Below, piece after piece: positions 16,972 to 25,482 of a stretch of 64,000 nt of DNA. Within the stretch, counting starts at the first letter, position 1, and each line of letters opens with the position of its first letter. The position numbers and the translations under genes were made by a program. The stretch comes from Alkalimonas mucilaginosa (GTDB taxonomy: Bacteria; Pseudomonadota; Gammaproteobacteria; Enterobacterales; Alteromonadaceae): NCBI RefSeq assembly GCF_036327005.1, contig NZ_JAUGZK010000011.1, positions 1 through 64,000 of the forward strand. Direction: 5' to 3'. The notes under the pieces are model-generated. The model was not told the origin of the DNA. It ran no database searches and saw nothing but the letters and a program-made list of their open reading frames with translations.

Positions 16972-17827
16972 GTCTATTCTTCATAAGATCAATGTCTTGC
17001 GTGATTTATTCTCGCCAGGTGAGAAGTTGTTGGCAGACTTTATTCTTTCCAACCCGGATCAAATACGTTACATGTCTTCGCGTACTTTGGCTGAAACGGC
17101 TGGGGTCAGTCAGGCCAGCGTGGTGAAGTTTACGCAAAAGCTGGGCAATAAGGGTTATACCGATTTTAAATTTGCCTTAAACGACAGCCTGCACCAGACA
17201 GCCGAAAAGCCATCGGTTCAATTGCATGGTCAGATTTCGCTCGACGATAACTTTGACGTGACGGCAGATAAGCTGGTCGCCAGTAAAGTGACGGTGTTGC
17301 ATAATACCCGTGCCATTAATAGCCAGCAAACCTTTGAGCTGGCTTGTCAAAAGTTGCTGACGGCTAAACGCATCATGCTGTGTGGTATTGGCGCTTCGGC
17401 ACTGGTCGCCCGGGATTTGACACTGAAACTGCAAAAGCTGGGGATGGCGGCGCTGACCGAAAGCGATACCCATGTGCAGCTGGCGAATGTGGCAAACTAC
17501 AGCCAGGATGACTTGTTGTTTGTGATCAGTGAGTCAGGTGAAACGCCTGAAGTCATTGCTACAGCAAAACATGCCAGAGCCAATCAAGTGCAAATAATCA
17601 GCTTAACGGGCTATGGCAGTAACAGCATCAGTCGTTTGGCGGATGTATGCCTGCATACGGTGGCGGATGAAACGTCTGCGCGCTTGTCATCCATCCTGGC
17701 ACGTACAGCGCAGGAGCTGGTGATTGATACCCTGTTTATTTTACTGACACAATCGTCGGATAAAGGCAGGAAAATGCTGGAAGCCTCGAATCAGGCGCTG
17801 CTCGATTATCGCGCTGCTGCCAGATAA
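16970..17827 (+). CDS. RpiR/MurR-family transcriptional regulator
   Basis: A 285-residue regulator with an N-terminal RpiR helix-turn-helix (LAETAGVSQASVVKFTQKLG, about residues 40-60) and a C-terminal SIS sugar-phosphate binding domain (about 125-260, GIGASALVARDL, ISESGETPEVI). Family members sense phosphosugars; E. coli MurR responds to MurNAc-6P and represses murQP. Location between the D-lactate dehydrogenase gene and the kinase gene argues for control of this locus. The start ATG lies in an AT-rich inverted repeat and has no strong ribosome site. Confidence 0.9.
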   Translation: MSILHKINVLRDLFSPGEKLLADFILSNPDQIRYMSSRTLAETAGVSQASVVKFTQKLGNKGYTDFKFALNDSLHQTAEKPSVQLHGQISLDDNFDVTADKLVASKVTVLHNTRAINSQQTFELACQKLLTAKRIMLCGIGASALVARDLTLKLQKLGMAALTESDTHVQLANVANYSQDDLLFVISESGETPEVIATAKHARANQVQIISLTGYGSNSISRLADVCLHTVADETSARLSSILARTAQELVIDTLFILLTQSSDKGRKMLEASNQALLDYRAAAR

Positions 17828-17869
17828 TGCAACGCTGGGGTGCATCTGTGCCTGGTTTATGCGCGCTTG

Positions 17870-18766
17870 CTAAGCCTGCCTGGCGAAGCCGGCTCTGGCG
17901 TCAGAGCTGATGGGCACAAACAAATGCCTGGCCAGTAGACAGGCACCATCTAAGGCGTCCCCCAAAGCCGGTTGCAGTCGTTGCTGGATGTGGGCAGGTA
18001 ATAATGGCGCTGTGAGAGCGGCCAGCCCACCGATCAGCATCAAAGGTAGTTTGGGATCCAGTGTTTGAATAATACGGACCACTGCTTGCAGGTGTTGTTG
18101 CACCAATGCTTGAGCCACAGGGCAGCGGGATTGCCATGGCCAAATAGCAGGCAGCAGGGCAGCGAAATCGGTGCTTTTTGCGGTGCGTAGCCAGGACAGT
18201 ATGTCACTGCGTTCATGCCCCACCTGCTCGCTGAGTAAACGCCCGGTATCGGAGAGCTCTTGCCCGCTATCCATTTCCCACAGCATGGTATTGATGGCAT
18301 GCAGGCCAAATCTGGCTCCACTGCCTTCGTCACCAACCAACAATCCCCAGCCACCAATCAGTGTTTCAATGCCTTGATTATTCAGTGTCATGGCGACTGA
18401 ACCAGTGCCAAGAGCGACTACCGCAACCGGCTGTCCATGATTAGCACCCCAGGCTGATGTTTTCGCATCGCTGCAAATTTCTACCTGATAAAAGCTGGCT
18501 TGCAAGGCGTGTTGTGCGGCCAGGCAGAGGCTTTGCTCGCTGGAGCCCGCCAAACCACATAATAGGGAGATGTCGGACAATGCGATGCCTGCTTGTCTGG
18601 CAAGCTCGCTGCCTTGTTGCACAATGGTTTTGACGGCTGAATCTACACTCAGCGATAAGGAGGATGGGCCACCAAGGCACTGCCAGCTCTGGCCTGTGTC
18701 TGTATTTACTAACCTGGCGACAGTTTTGGTTCCGCCGCCATCGACACCTAAGATGTATGTTGTCAT
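17870..18766 (-). CDS. BadF/BadG-type N-acetylhexosamine kinase, MurK-like
   Basis: A 298-residue ASKHA-fold kinase with the phosphate-1 motif GVDGGGTKTVARL at the N-terminus, VVALGTGS, and GGWGLLVGDEGSGARFG, the signature of the BadF/BadG/BcrA/BcrD ATPase family. Characterised relatives include glucosamine kinase GspK of Vibrio and MurK of Clostridium acetobutylicum, which phosphorylates MurNAc and GlcNAc at O-6. Without a PTS, MurQ needs such a kinase to supply MurNAc-6P, so MurK activity is the best inference. It is convergent with the regulator gene (42-base gap). The upstream region holds an exact copy of the shared 12-base motif. Confidence 0.85.
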   Translation of the reverse strand: MTTYILGVDGGGTKTVARLVNTDTGQSWQCLGGPSSLSLSVDSAVKTIVQQGSELARQAGIALSDISLLCGLAGSSEQSLCLAAQHALQASFYQVEICSDAKTSAWGANHGQPVAVVALGTGSVAMTLNNQGIETLIGGWGLLVGDEGSGARFGLHAINTMLWEMDSGQELSDTGRLLSEQVGHERSDILSWLRTAKSTDFAALLPAIWPWQSRCPVAQALVQQHLQAVVRIIQTLDPKLPLMLIGGLAALTAPLLPAHIQQRLQPALGDALDGACLLARHLFVPISSDARAGFARQA

Positions 18767-19162
18767 TGTTTCACCACTTTAGTCAGCTCAAATGTCTTGT
18801 CGTTATGAAATGGATTGCCAAGTTGCTAATCCATAAGAAGGCGCTTGCCTGCGGACAAAAACTGAAAGTTCATAGCTACTAAATTAACATGGATTGTGTT
18901 TTTTGCAATTCTTTATAATCTAAATTTTATTTTTGTTGGAATAATTGATTCTGTCGTGGTGCATCTGATATTGCTGCTCTCTGGCAGTAATTTGCGATCT
19001 GGCAGCTCCTCTGAATTTTGTCCTCTAGGGCATATAAGTAGCTATTATTAAAAAACTTTAAAAGATATTACGTTGTTTTGTCACCTTTTGCTGTGCTGTC
19101 CTCAGCCAGGGTTCAGGTACTTTTGCGATACTATGAAAACAGTTAGCAACAAGGAGGCGTGC
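18767..19162. other. 396-base intergenic region between kinase and alternative oxidase
   Basis: AT-rich divergent promoter region. It contains the exact GAATAATTGATT motif at 18939-18950, about 170 bases upstream of the kinase start, and a TATAAAG-like stretch on the minus strand near 18915 that could be part of the kinase promoter. Near 19110-19162 an in-frame extension of the oxidase gene is open but has no ribosome site. No RNA gene was recognised. Confidence 0.5.
18939..18950 (+). promoter_or_regulatory. candidate shared operator, exact copy C of GAATAATTGATT
   Basis: Third exact copy of the 12-base word, upstream of the MurK-like kinase gene (and 213 bases before the alternative oxidase gene). 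See the copies at 6903 and 10169. Confidence 0.45.
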
Positions 19163-19795
19163 ATGCCTGAGGAAAACCATAACCCGTCGGATCCTTTAGC
19201 CAGTCACCATCGCCCGCAGAACTTGTCTGATCGGATTGCTTATCGACTTACTAAAATGCTGCGCTTTTGCGCAGATACTTTTTTTGCCAAACGCTATGGC
19301 CACCGTGCCGTTATTTTAGAAACAGTCGCCGGGGTACCTGGCATGGTGGCTGGTATGCTGCGGCATATGCGCAGCTTGCGCCGGATGGAGCATGATAACG
19401 GCTGGATCCGGGTGCTGTTGGATGAAGCTGAAAATGAACGCATGCATCTGATGACTTTTATTGAAATTGCCAAGCCGAACTGGTTCGAGCGTGCGCTGAT
19501 TTTATTGGCGCAGGGGCTATTTTTTACCGGTTTTTTAATTTTATACATTCTGTCGGCAAAAACAGCACATCGTTTGGTCGGTTATTTTGAAGAAGAAGCT
19601 GTGTACAGCTACAGTTGTTATCTGGCAGAGATAGACAAGGGGGCAATCGACAATGGTGCCGCACCGCAGATCGCTATTGATTACTGGCAACTTCCGGCTG
19701 ATGCCCGGCTGCGCGACGTTGTGATAGCGGTGCGTAAAGATGAAGCAGGGCATCGTGATGTAAACCATGATTTTGCCAATCAATTAGCGAAATAA
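19163..19795 (+). CDS. aox: alternative oxidase (non-electrogenic ubiquinol oxidase)
   Basis: A 210-residue di-iron membrane-bound carboxylate protein. All iron-ligand motifs of alternative oxidases are present: LETVAGVPGM, DEAENERMHL, YFEEEAVYSY and RKDEAGHRDVNH, together with the hydrophobic hairpin between the second and third motifs (residues about 108-130). It takes electrons from ubiquinol to reduce oxygen without proton pumping, giving resistance to cyanide, nitric oxide or sulfide. ATG 19163 is chosen because AAGGAGG lies 5 bases upstream; in-frame starts at 19133 and 19073 lack this. The enzyme is patchily distributed in bacteria. Confidence 0.93.
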   Translation: MPEENHNPSDPLASHHRPQNLSDRIAYRLTKMLRFCADTFFAKRYGHRAVILETVAGVPGMVAGMLRHMRSLRRMEHDNGWIRVLLDEAENERMHLMTFIEIAKPNWFERALILLAQGLFFTGFLILYILSAKTAHRLVGYFEEEAVYSYSCYLAEIDKGAIDNGAAPQIAIDYWQLPADARLRDVVIAVRKDEAGHRDVNHDFANQLAK

Positions 19796-19914
19796 CCTTG
19801 TTATTTCATGCTGCCGGCGAGCTCTGCGCTCAGTTGACTAAAATCGCTGATTAAGCCTGTTGCTGCCTTGCGTACAAGTCGCCAGAATAGCGCTGTTCCG
19901 TTGCTGAGGTTGCT

Positions 19915-20538
19915 ATGGTGAATCTGGCCCTGTTGGCTGTTTTTATTCCGACATTTTTGTTTGTCTCGGTGACACCGGGTATGTGCATGACTCTGGCGAT
20001 GACTTTGGGCATGAGCCAGGGGGTGCGTCGTACTTGCTGGATGATGTGGGGTGAAATGCTGGGCGTAGCATTGGTCGCAATTTTGGCTGTCTGTGGGGTG
20101 GCTGCTATCATGCTTCAGTTCCCAGCAGTATTTCAATGGCTTAAAGTTGTTGGTGCTTGTTACCTGGCTTACATTGGTCTGCAAATGTGGCAAGCCAAAG
20201 GGAAACTGGCCTTACAGCATGCGGGGCTGGTACCTCAGTTAATACCCAGACGTACTTTGTTTAGCCAGGGGTTTATTACCGCAGTGGCTAACCCCAAGGG
20301 CTGGGCTTTTCATATGGCATTACTGCCGCCCTTTATTGATAGCCAATTGGCATTCTGGCCACAATTGCTGATCCTGGTGGTTATTATCCTGGTGTTGGAG
20401 TTCATGTCGATGTTGTTGTATGCCAGTGGGGGCAAAGCACTGGCACTTTTCTTTGGCAAAGCCAATCGTATTCAGTACTTAAACCGTATCGGTGCCAGCC
20501 TGATGTTTGGCGTGGCATTGTGGATGCTGTTGGGGTAG
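19915..20538 (+). CDS. LysE/RhtB-family amino-acid exporter
   Basis: A 207-residue membrane protein with about six transmembrane helices and the LysE/RhtB signature (VSVTPGMCMTLAMTLGMSQG near the N-terminus; NPKGWAFHMALLPPF in the middle). These carriers export amino acids such as homoserine lactone, threonine or lysine by proton exchange. The substrate is not evident. GAGG lies 5 bases before the ATG. It follows the alternative oxidase gene by 119 bases; a functional link is not visible. Confidence 0.88.
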   Translation: MVNLALLAVFIPTFLFVSVTPGMCMTLAMTLGMSQGVRRTCWMMWGEMLGVALVAILAVCGVAAIMLQFPAVFQWLKVVGACYLAYIGLQMWQAKGKLALQHAGLVPQLIPRRTLFSQGFITAVANPKGWAFHMALLPPFIDSQLAFWPQLLILVVIILVLEFMSMLLYASGGKALALFFGKANRIQYLNRIGASLMFGVALWMLLG

Positions 20539-20860
20539 CCACCGGCAGTTGGCTTATCCATTGTTGCTGGATTTTTATTCCCTAAGCTAGATAGCTTGCA
20601 AGGCTCACTGCTTTATCCTGTTATAGCAGGTCACTTTCCGCAGAGAACTTCTACCGTAATGATAGGCATCACTTAGTCCGTGATTGAGCAACTGAGGTTG
20701 TCTGTTCAGTCGGGGCTATTCGTTATAAAAATAAGGCATTGTTTTGCTTTAATAAATCAGTAGGCTAAAGTTAGTTGTGGCTAATATTTGTTCTGCGCAT
20801 CAATTAGCTACGGTAGAAGATACATTCATTTAAATGGAAGTTTGATAGCGTGAGGTTTTT
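20539..20860. other. 322-base non-coding region before a chemoreceptor gene
   Basis: AT-rich region with a small palindrome (AAGCTA-GA-TAGCTT near 20584-20597). No convincing sigma-28 promoter, RNA gene or open reading frame was seen. Confidence 0.4.
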
Positions 20861-22483
20861 ATGTTGAGGAAGGTTAAGATTGGTAAGAGGCTTGCTATAG
20901 TTTTCACGTTAATGGTGCTATTAAGTATTGTGGTTGGTGGGGTAGCAAAGATTCGCTTCGCTGAAACGGGAGCTAATCTTGAAAATATTGCAGACCGGCG
21001 ACTGCCCGCTTCCTTGCTGGTTGGGGATATGAATCGGGATTTTTTATTAATTCGTTTGTACACTCTTAATGTACTGTATGCCAACTCTGAGGCTGATCGC
21101 CGATTACGGATGGCGACATTGCAAGATGCAATGCGTAGTTATCAGCAGGCCTCAGATCGTGCTGCTGAATTTCACCAAACTGCAGCGGGCAATGCGGTTT
21201 TTAGCCAAGCTGTGAATGCCAAACAACAATACGATCAGCTGCACCGGCAATTGATAGCGCTTATTGAACAAGGTCAGTTGGATCAAGCAGAGCAACTCCG
21301 TCATCAGGGTATCAATGATGCTGCGCGAAGCGTAACCGATGCGCTGGTTGCAGTAGCAAAATATCAACAAATTACGGCAACCGAGCAGGCTAAAAGTGCA
21401 GTCCGCAGTATTGAGCTTGCTAATATGAACATGATGGTCATTATTGGTATCGCAGTCGTTGTTGCTGCGATACTCGGCCTGTTGCTCAGCCGAAGTTTAA
21501 TCAGACCAATGCAGGCAGCAGTTTTGATCAGTCAAAGAATTGCTGCAGGAGAACTGAATCAGAAATTTCATGATGATGAGCCAGACGAAGCGGGTGAGAT
21601 GATCCGAACCATGGCCCAGATGCAGCAGCAGCTAAGTAAGACGGTGAATGAAATCAACCATTCGTCTTCGCAACTGGCTACCACATCTGAAGAGCTTAGT
21701 GTCGTTACTGAGCAATCCAGTCGTACTTTGCACCAGCAAAGTGAAGAGCTGGAGCAGGGGGCAACCGCGGTCACTGAGTTAACGACTGCCATCGAAGAGG
21801 TTGCCCGCAGTGCAGCCGCTACCTCGCGGGATTCTGAAACGGCCAATGAAAAAGCCCGTCAGGGACAAGAGCGGGTTAATCATACCATTCAAACCATACA
21901 AGCGCTGGATCAAGAATTGCAATCATCGCGCCATGGGATTGAGACACTGGCAGAGCGGGTGAAAGATATTGGCTCCGTACTGGATGTGATTCGTGCTATT
22001 GCCGAGCAAACGAATTTACTGGCACTGAATGCAGCAATAGAGGCAGCCCGAGCGGGGGAGAGCGGCCGCGGTTTCGCGGTTGTGGCCGATGAAGTGAGAG
22101 CTTTGGCGCACCGTACGCAGGAGTCGACTAAAGAAATTGAGCGGATGATGCATGCCGTGCAGGCAGAAACCAATAATACGGTGGAGAGCATGGGCGGTTG
22201 TAGCGGGAAAGCAACAGAAACATTAAAGATTGCCCAGCAGGCTGGTGAAGCACTGCAGCTTATTGCCGAGGCCATAGGGCAAATTAATGAGCAAAACCTG
22301 ACGATTGCCAGTGCTGCTGAAGAGCAAGCAACGGTTGCTCGTGAAGTGGATCGTAATTTGGTCAATATTCGCGACTTATCGACACAAACTTCGGCGGGGG
22401 CAAATGAAACTCAGGCATCCAGTGCAGAGCTGGCTCGGTTGGCACAATCATTAAGTGAGTTGGTTCGTCACTTTCGTATCTAG
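20861..22483 (+). CDS. transmembrane methyl-accepting chemotaxis protein
   Basis: The 540-residue chemoreceptor has TM1 (about 11-31), a periplasmic four-helix-bundle sensor (about 35-188), TM2 (about 190-210), a HAMP domain (about 211-265) and a full-length cytoplasmic signalling domain with tip motif NAAIEAARAGESGRGF. The helical-bundle sensor (4HB_MCP type) typically binds small organic ligands directly or through binding proteins. Ligand is unknown. A strong terminator follows the gene. Confidence 0.92.
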   Translation: MLRKVKIGKRLAIVFTLMVLLSIVVGGVAKIRFAETGANLENIADRRLPASLLVGDMNRDFLLIRLYTLNVLYANSEADRRLRMATLQDAMRSYQQASDRAAEFHQTAAGNAVFSQAVNAKQQYDQLHRQLIALIEQGQLDQAEQLRHQGINDAARSVTDALVAVAKYQQITATEQAKSAVRSIELANMNMMVIIGIAVVVAAILGLLLSRSLIRPMQAAVLISQRIAAGELNQKFHDDEPDEAGEMIRTMAQMQQQLSKTVNEINHSSSQLATTSEELSVVTEQSSRTLHQQSEELEQGATAVTELTTAIEEVARSAAATSRDSETANEKARQGQERVNHTIQTIQALDQELQSSRHGIETLAERVKDIGSVLDVIRAIAEQTNLLALNAAIEAARAGESGRGFAVVADEVRALAHRTQESTKEIERMMHAVQAETNNTVESMGGCSGKATETLKIAQQAGEALQLIAEAIGQINEQNLTIASAAEEQATVAREVDRNLVNIRDLSTQTSAGANETQASSAELARLAQSLSELVRHFRI

Positions 22484-22510
22484 ATTATTACGCCGTAAGC
22501 GTTGCAGCGA

Positions 22511-22545
22511 AACCTTCCGCCAGCCTCGGCTGGCGGAAGGTTTTA
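22511..22545 (+). terminator. intrinsic terminator after the chemoreceptor gene
   Basis: Arms of 15 bases (22511-22525 and 22528-22542) are perfectly complementary, GC-rich, and the right arm runs into TTTT. Its lead-in is 27 bases after the stop codon at 22483. Confidence 0.88.
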
Positions 22546-22675
22546 GCTTATTATGTGGTGGCCGCCATTCCGCCATGGCTTCAGTTGCAATACCCGTTCG
22601 CAATAACTGCTCCAGCACCTCGCTATTTTACTGTGCAAACAGAGCTTTCATCGCCTATGTTTTGTAGGTAGTAAC

Positions 22676-23272
22676 CTACAACCAGCCCTTTTGCCGGGCA
22701 ATACGCGCTGCATCAATACGGTTACTGGCATTGAGCTTACTGATGGCTTCCGACAAGTAGTTACGTGCTGTGCCTTCGGCAACATAGAGTGCACTGGCAA
22801 TTTCGCTGCTGCTTTTGCCTTCTGCCGCCAGTCGCAGTGCCTGCCGCTCTTTCTCTGAAAGTGGGTCTTGTTCTCCCAATGAGTTAAGCAGTAGTTCGCT
22901 ATCGACCACCTTTTTGCCAGCCATCACCTGATGAATGGCCTGCACCAGTTGCTCTACCGGCGCGTCCTTTAATAAAAAACCACCAACACCTGTATCCATC
23001 GCACGTTTGACATAACCAGCCCTGCCAAAGGTGGTAATAATAATCACCTTAGTGGCGAGCTTGTGTTGCTGTACATGCCGAGCCAGCTCGATACCGGTTA
23101 AACCTGGCATTTCAATGTCGCTGAGCAGCAAATCAAACGCTTGTTGTTTTAACAGGGCCAAGGCTGCTTTACCATCAGCTGCTTCTGTGACCTGATAACC
23201 AGCTTCCAGACGCAACAAGCTGGCAAGTGCGGTGCGGATCATGGCTTGATCTTCTGCTAAAAGAATATTCAT
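22676..23272 (-). CDS. NarL/FixJ-type response regulator
   Basis: A 198-residue response regulator: receiver domain with phospho-acceptor Asp52 (LLSDIEMPG), Thr/Lys switch residues (TTFGRAG, LKD), and a LuxR-type helix-turn-helix at the C-terminus (LSEKERQALRLAAEGKSSSEIASALYV...). It resembles DesR. It overlaps the upstream kinase gene by 4 bases, so the pair is translationally coupled. Likely targets are the divergent hydrolase-ABC operon and its own promoter, where six TGTCA/TGACA half-sites are seen. Confidence 0.92.
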   Translation of the reverse strand: MNILLAEDQAMIRTALASLLRLEAGYQVTEAADGKAALALLKQQAFDLLLSDIEMPGLTGIELARHVQQHKLATKVIIITTFGRAGYVKRAMDTGVGGFLLKDAPVEQLVQAIHQVMAGKKVVDSELLLNSLGEQDPLSEKERQALRLAAEGKSSSEIASALYVAEGTARNYLSEAISKLNASNRIDAARIARQKGWL

Positions 23273-24348
23273 GCGGTACTCTCATCACTATGGGGCAATT
23301 TGATACAGGCACAGACGCCTCCAGTCAGGGAGAAATTGAGTGAGCCGCCAAGTGCTGCCAATCGCTCGCGTAAACCGGTGATGCCGTTGCCTTCGTGTAC
23401 TGCTGAGCAATGGCCATTATCGGTCAGACTGATCGTTAGCTGGTCAGCCTGCTGACTACATTGCAGTTGGCAGTAATCCCCACGGCTATGGCGGATCACA
23501 TTAGTAACCAGTTCTGTCAGGGCAAGAATAACAGCGGTTTCCTGTCGGCGACTCAACTCCGGCAAATCGCCTGTAAGTTCTGCCTGAAAACCGGCGTCTC
23601 GTAACCGGCTAAGTAATTTACTTACTTCCGTGGTTAGCCCCTGATGTTTGTACCCCGAAACGCTTTGACGCACCTGGCTTAGAGCATCTCGAGCTACCTG
23701 GCTTAATTCAGTCAGTTGCTGTTGTGCCTCGTTTGTTTGTTTATGGCTCAGTAACTTCTCTGCCAGATCAGCTTTTAAAATGATACTGGATAAGGTGTGG
23801 CCAAGAATATCATGCAAGTCACGAGCAATACGTTCGCGTTCCACCATGGCTGCTAGTTGTTTAATTTCGTCTTCGCTTTGTTGTTTTGCCAGACGCTGTA
23901 GCACATGTGTCTGCTCCGTCCAACCGAGGAAACTTACCGCCATCACCACAGGAATGCCGAAATGCAAAAAGTAGGGCCAATGAAGGGTGAATACGAAGTT
24001 TAATACTATCAATAGGCTAACCAGCCCCGCTAAAGACAGTAAGTAACGGCGCAAGCGATTAGCGTAGCCGATGAAAAAACCAGCGAAAGAAAACATCGAA
24101 ATTGAACCTGGGTTTATCGGTGTAATCATGGTAGCCACTAGTAAGATCCCTAAAATAGGCCAGTGCATTTCACTGCGGTGACAACGATAGGCCCAAAAAT
24201 AACACAGCAAAAACAGTACTAATGCCACCGTCATAGCCAGGTACTGCCATAGAGCAAACTTCACCGTAAATTGCGGAATAAGGTAAAAAATTAAGTTTAC
24301 CAGATAGGCCCAACTCATCTTTTGAGGCAGTTTGTCGTTTGGCATCAT
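23269..24348 (-). CDS. DesK-type sensor histidine kinase
   Basis: A 359-residue kinase with about five N-terminal transmembrane helices, a HisKA_3 dimerisation helix with phospho-acceptor His in RIARDLHDILGHTLSS (about residue 178), and an HATPase domain (N-box ELVTNVIRHS). Topology matches membrane-sensing DesK/LiaS/LnrJ kinases, which often detect membrane stress or antimicrobial compounds. ATG 24348 is chosen (CCGGAG 9 bases upstream); an upstream in-frame ATG at 24435 would lie inside the divergent promoter. Confidence 0.9.
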   Translation of the reverse strand: MMPNDKLPQKMSWAYLVNLIFYLIPQFTVKFALWQYLAMTVALVLFLLCYFWAYRCHRSEMHWPILGILLVATMITPINPGSISMFSFAGFFIGYANRLRRYLLSLAGLVSLLIVLNFVFTLHWPYFLHFGIPVVMAVSFLGWTEQTHVLQRLAKQQSEDEIKQLAAMVERERIARDLHDILGHTLSSIILKADLAEKLLSHKQTNEAQQQLTELSQVARDALSQVRQSVSGYKHQGLTTEVSKLLSRLRDAGFQAELTGDLPELSRRQETAVILALTELVTNVIRHSRGDYCQLQCSQQADQLTISLTDNGHCSAVHEGNGITGLRERLAALGGSLNFSLTGGVCACIKLPHSDESTA

Positions 24349-24384
24349 GGATAACTCCGGCGGTTCGCTGGCTGTTAGTGTAAT

Positions 24385-24507
24385 CACTCCCACTAGTGGA
24401 GTGCCAGTGACAAATGTCATAGGACGGCATGGCAATTGTCAGCCACTATTGGTGACATCCGTTACCTGTATAGGCTGCCATTGTCACTTAAGCTGACCTT
24501 ACTGACA
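24385..24507. promoter_or_regulatory. array of TGACA/TGTCA half-sites in a divergent promoter
   Basis: TGACA-AA-TGTCA (24408-24419) is a perfect short palindrome; TGTCA (24437-24441)/TGACA (24453-24457) and TGTCA (24482-24486)/TGACA (24503-24507) are two further inverted pairs. CACTCC-N7-GGAGTG (24385-24403) is a separate inverted repeat. The region lies between the kinase gene and the hydrolase-ABC operon. Binding by the adjacent response regulator is inferred. Confidence 0.5.
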
Positions 24508-24531
24508 TGAATCACAACTGAGGAAAGCACC

Positions 24532-25482
24532 ATGAAACAGTTAAATACTTCCGTACGCCAGCTGGTATTGCTATTAGGCTTAACCGGTAGCTTGCTCAGC
24601 CTGCCTGCTGAAGCGGCGCTGTCTGCCGCGACGCCTGCTGTGCAGCAGCAACAAGCTTGTGCTTGCTTCGAGGTCACTGTTATAGGGCAGGGGCCTGCGG
24701 TGATTTTAATTCCGGGCCTGGCTTCTTCTGGTGAGGTTTGGCAAAGCACGGTTGAAGCATTAAAAAATAATTATCAGCTACATATTCTGACCTTAGCTGG
24801 CTTTGCCGGGGTAAAACCACTGCCTGCCGACGCTTGGGAAAAGGGGTATTTGCAAACGCAACAGCAAGCCATTTTGCAGTATATTGCCGGCCAACAACTG
24901 GAGAAGCCGGCGGTTATTGGCCATTCACTGGGTGGTTACCTCGCACTGGCGCTGGCAGCCAGAGCACCGGAGCAGATTGGCGCAGCCATTAACGTGGATG
25001 GTTTACCGGCACTAGGTGCTTTGTTTGCGCAGGCGGCAGCCAATAACACCAATGACAATACAGCCGACCTTGTATCCGAAAATCAGCCGGCAGCACCAGC
25101 GAGCTTTGACCCCATGGCCATGGCTCAAGGGATGGCCAATAACGAAAGCTGGCATCAGCGCATTGTCAACGACATGTCCCGTTCCGATGGTATGACGAGC
25201 GGCCGGGCTATGGGGGAATTAATGCAAGCTGACTTACGGCCAGAGCTTTCGGCTATCCGGGTACCGGTGCTAACACTTGGCGCCTTACAAAGTGGTGCTC
25301 CCTATACCACGCCAGAGCAGGTACAGGCTAACTATGAAGATCAACTGGCAAATGCGCCGACAGCGCTGCACCGCTTTGCTTTTGCCGCTGATTCGAAGCA
25401 TTTCATTATGGCTGATGCGCCCTTGTGGCTGAATAAGCAAATCCAGCAATTTCTGATGGAGAATATGGCAGGAGGCCACTGA
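24532..25482 (+). CDS. secreted alpha/beta-hydrolase
   Basis: A 316-residue alpha/beta-hydrolase with a cleavable signal peptide (about 1-28, ending PAEA). Nucleophile Ser132 sits in GHSLGGY; the oxyanion-hole region is PGLASSGEVW and a late DSKHFIM segment supplies a plausible catalytic His. It probably hydrolyses an ester or amide in the periplasm; the substrate is unknown. Its stop codon overlaps the ABC ATPase start (TGATG), so it is the first gene of an operon with the exporter. Such a hydrolase next to a DesK-type system may detoxify the compound sensed or exported. Confidence 0.85.
   Translation: MKQLNTSVRQLVLLLGLTGSLLSLPAEAALSAATPAVQQQQACACFEVTVIGQGPAVILIPGLASSGEVWQSTVEALKNNYQLHILTLAGFAGVKPLPADAWEKGYLQTQQQAILQYIAGQQLEKPAVIGHSLGGYLALALAARAPEQIGAAINVDGLPALGALFAQAAANNTNDNTADLVSENQPAAPASFDPMAMAQGMANNESWHQRIVNDMSRSDGMTSGRAMGELMQADLRPELSAIRVPVLTLGALQSGAPYTTPEQVQANYEDQLANAPTALHRFAFAADSKHFIMADAPLWLNKQIQQFLMENMAGGH

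Noticed and set aside
24348..24435. Longer N-terminus for the DesK-type kinase
   Set aside because: It would cover the half-site array in the divergent promoter and lacks a ribosome site; the start at 24348 has CCGGAG.
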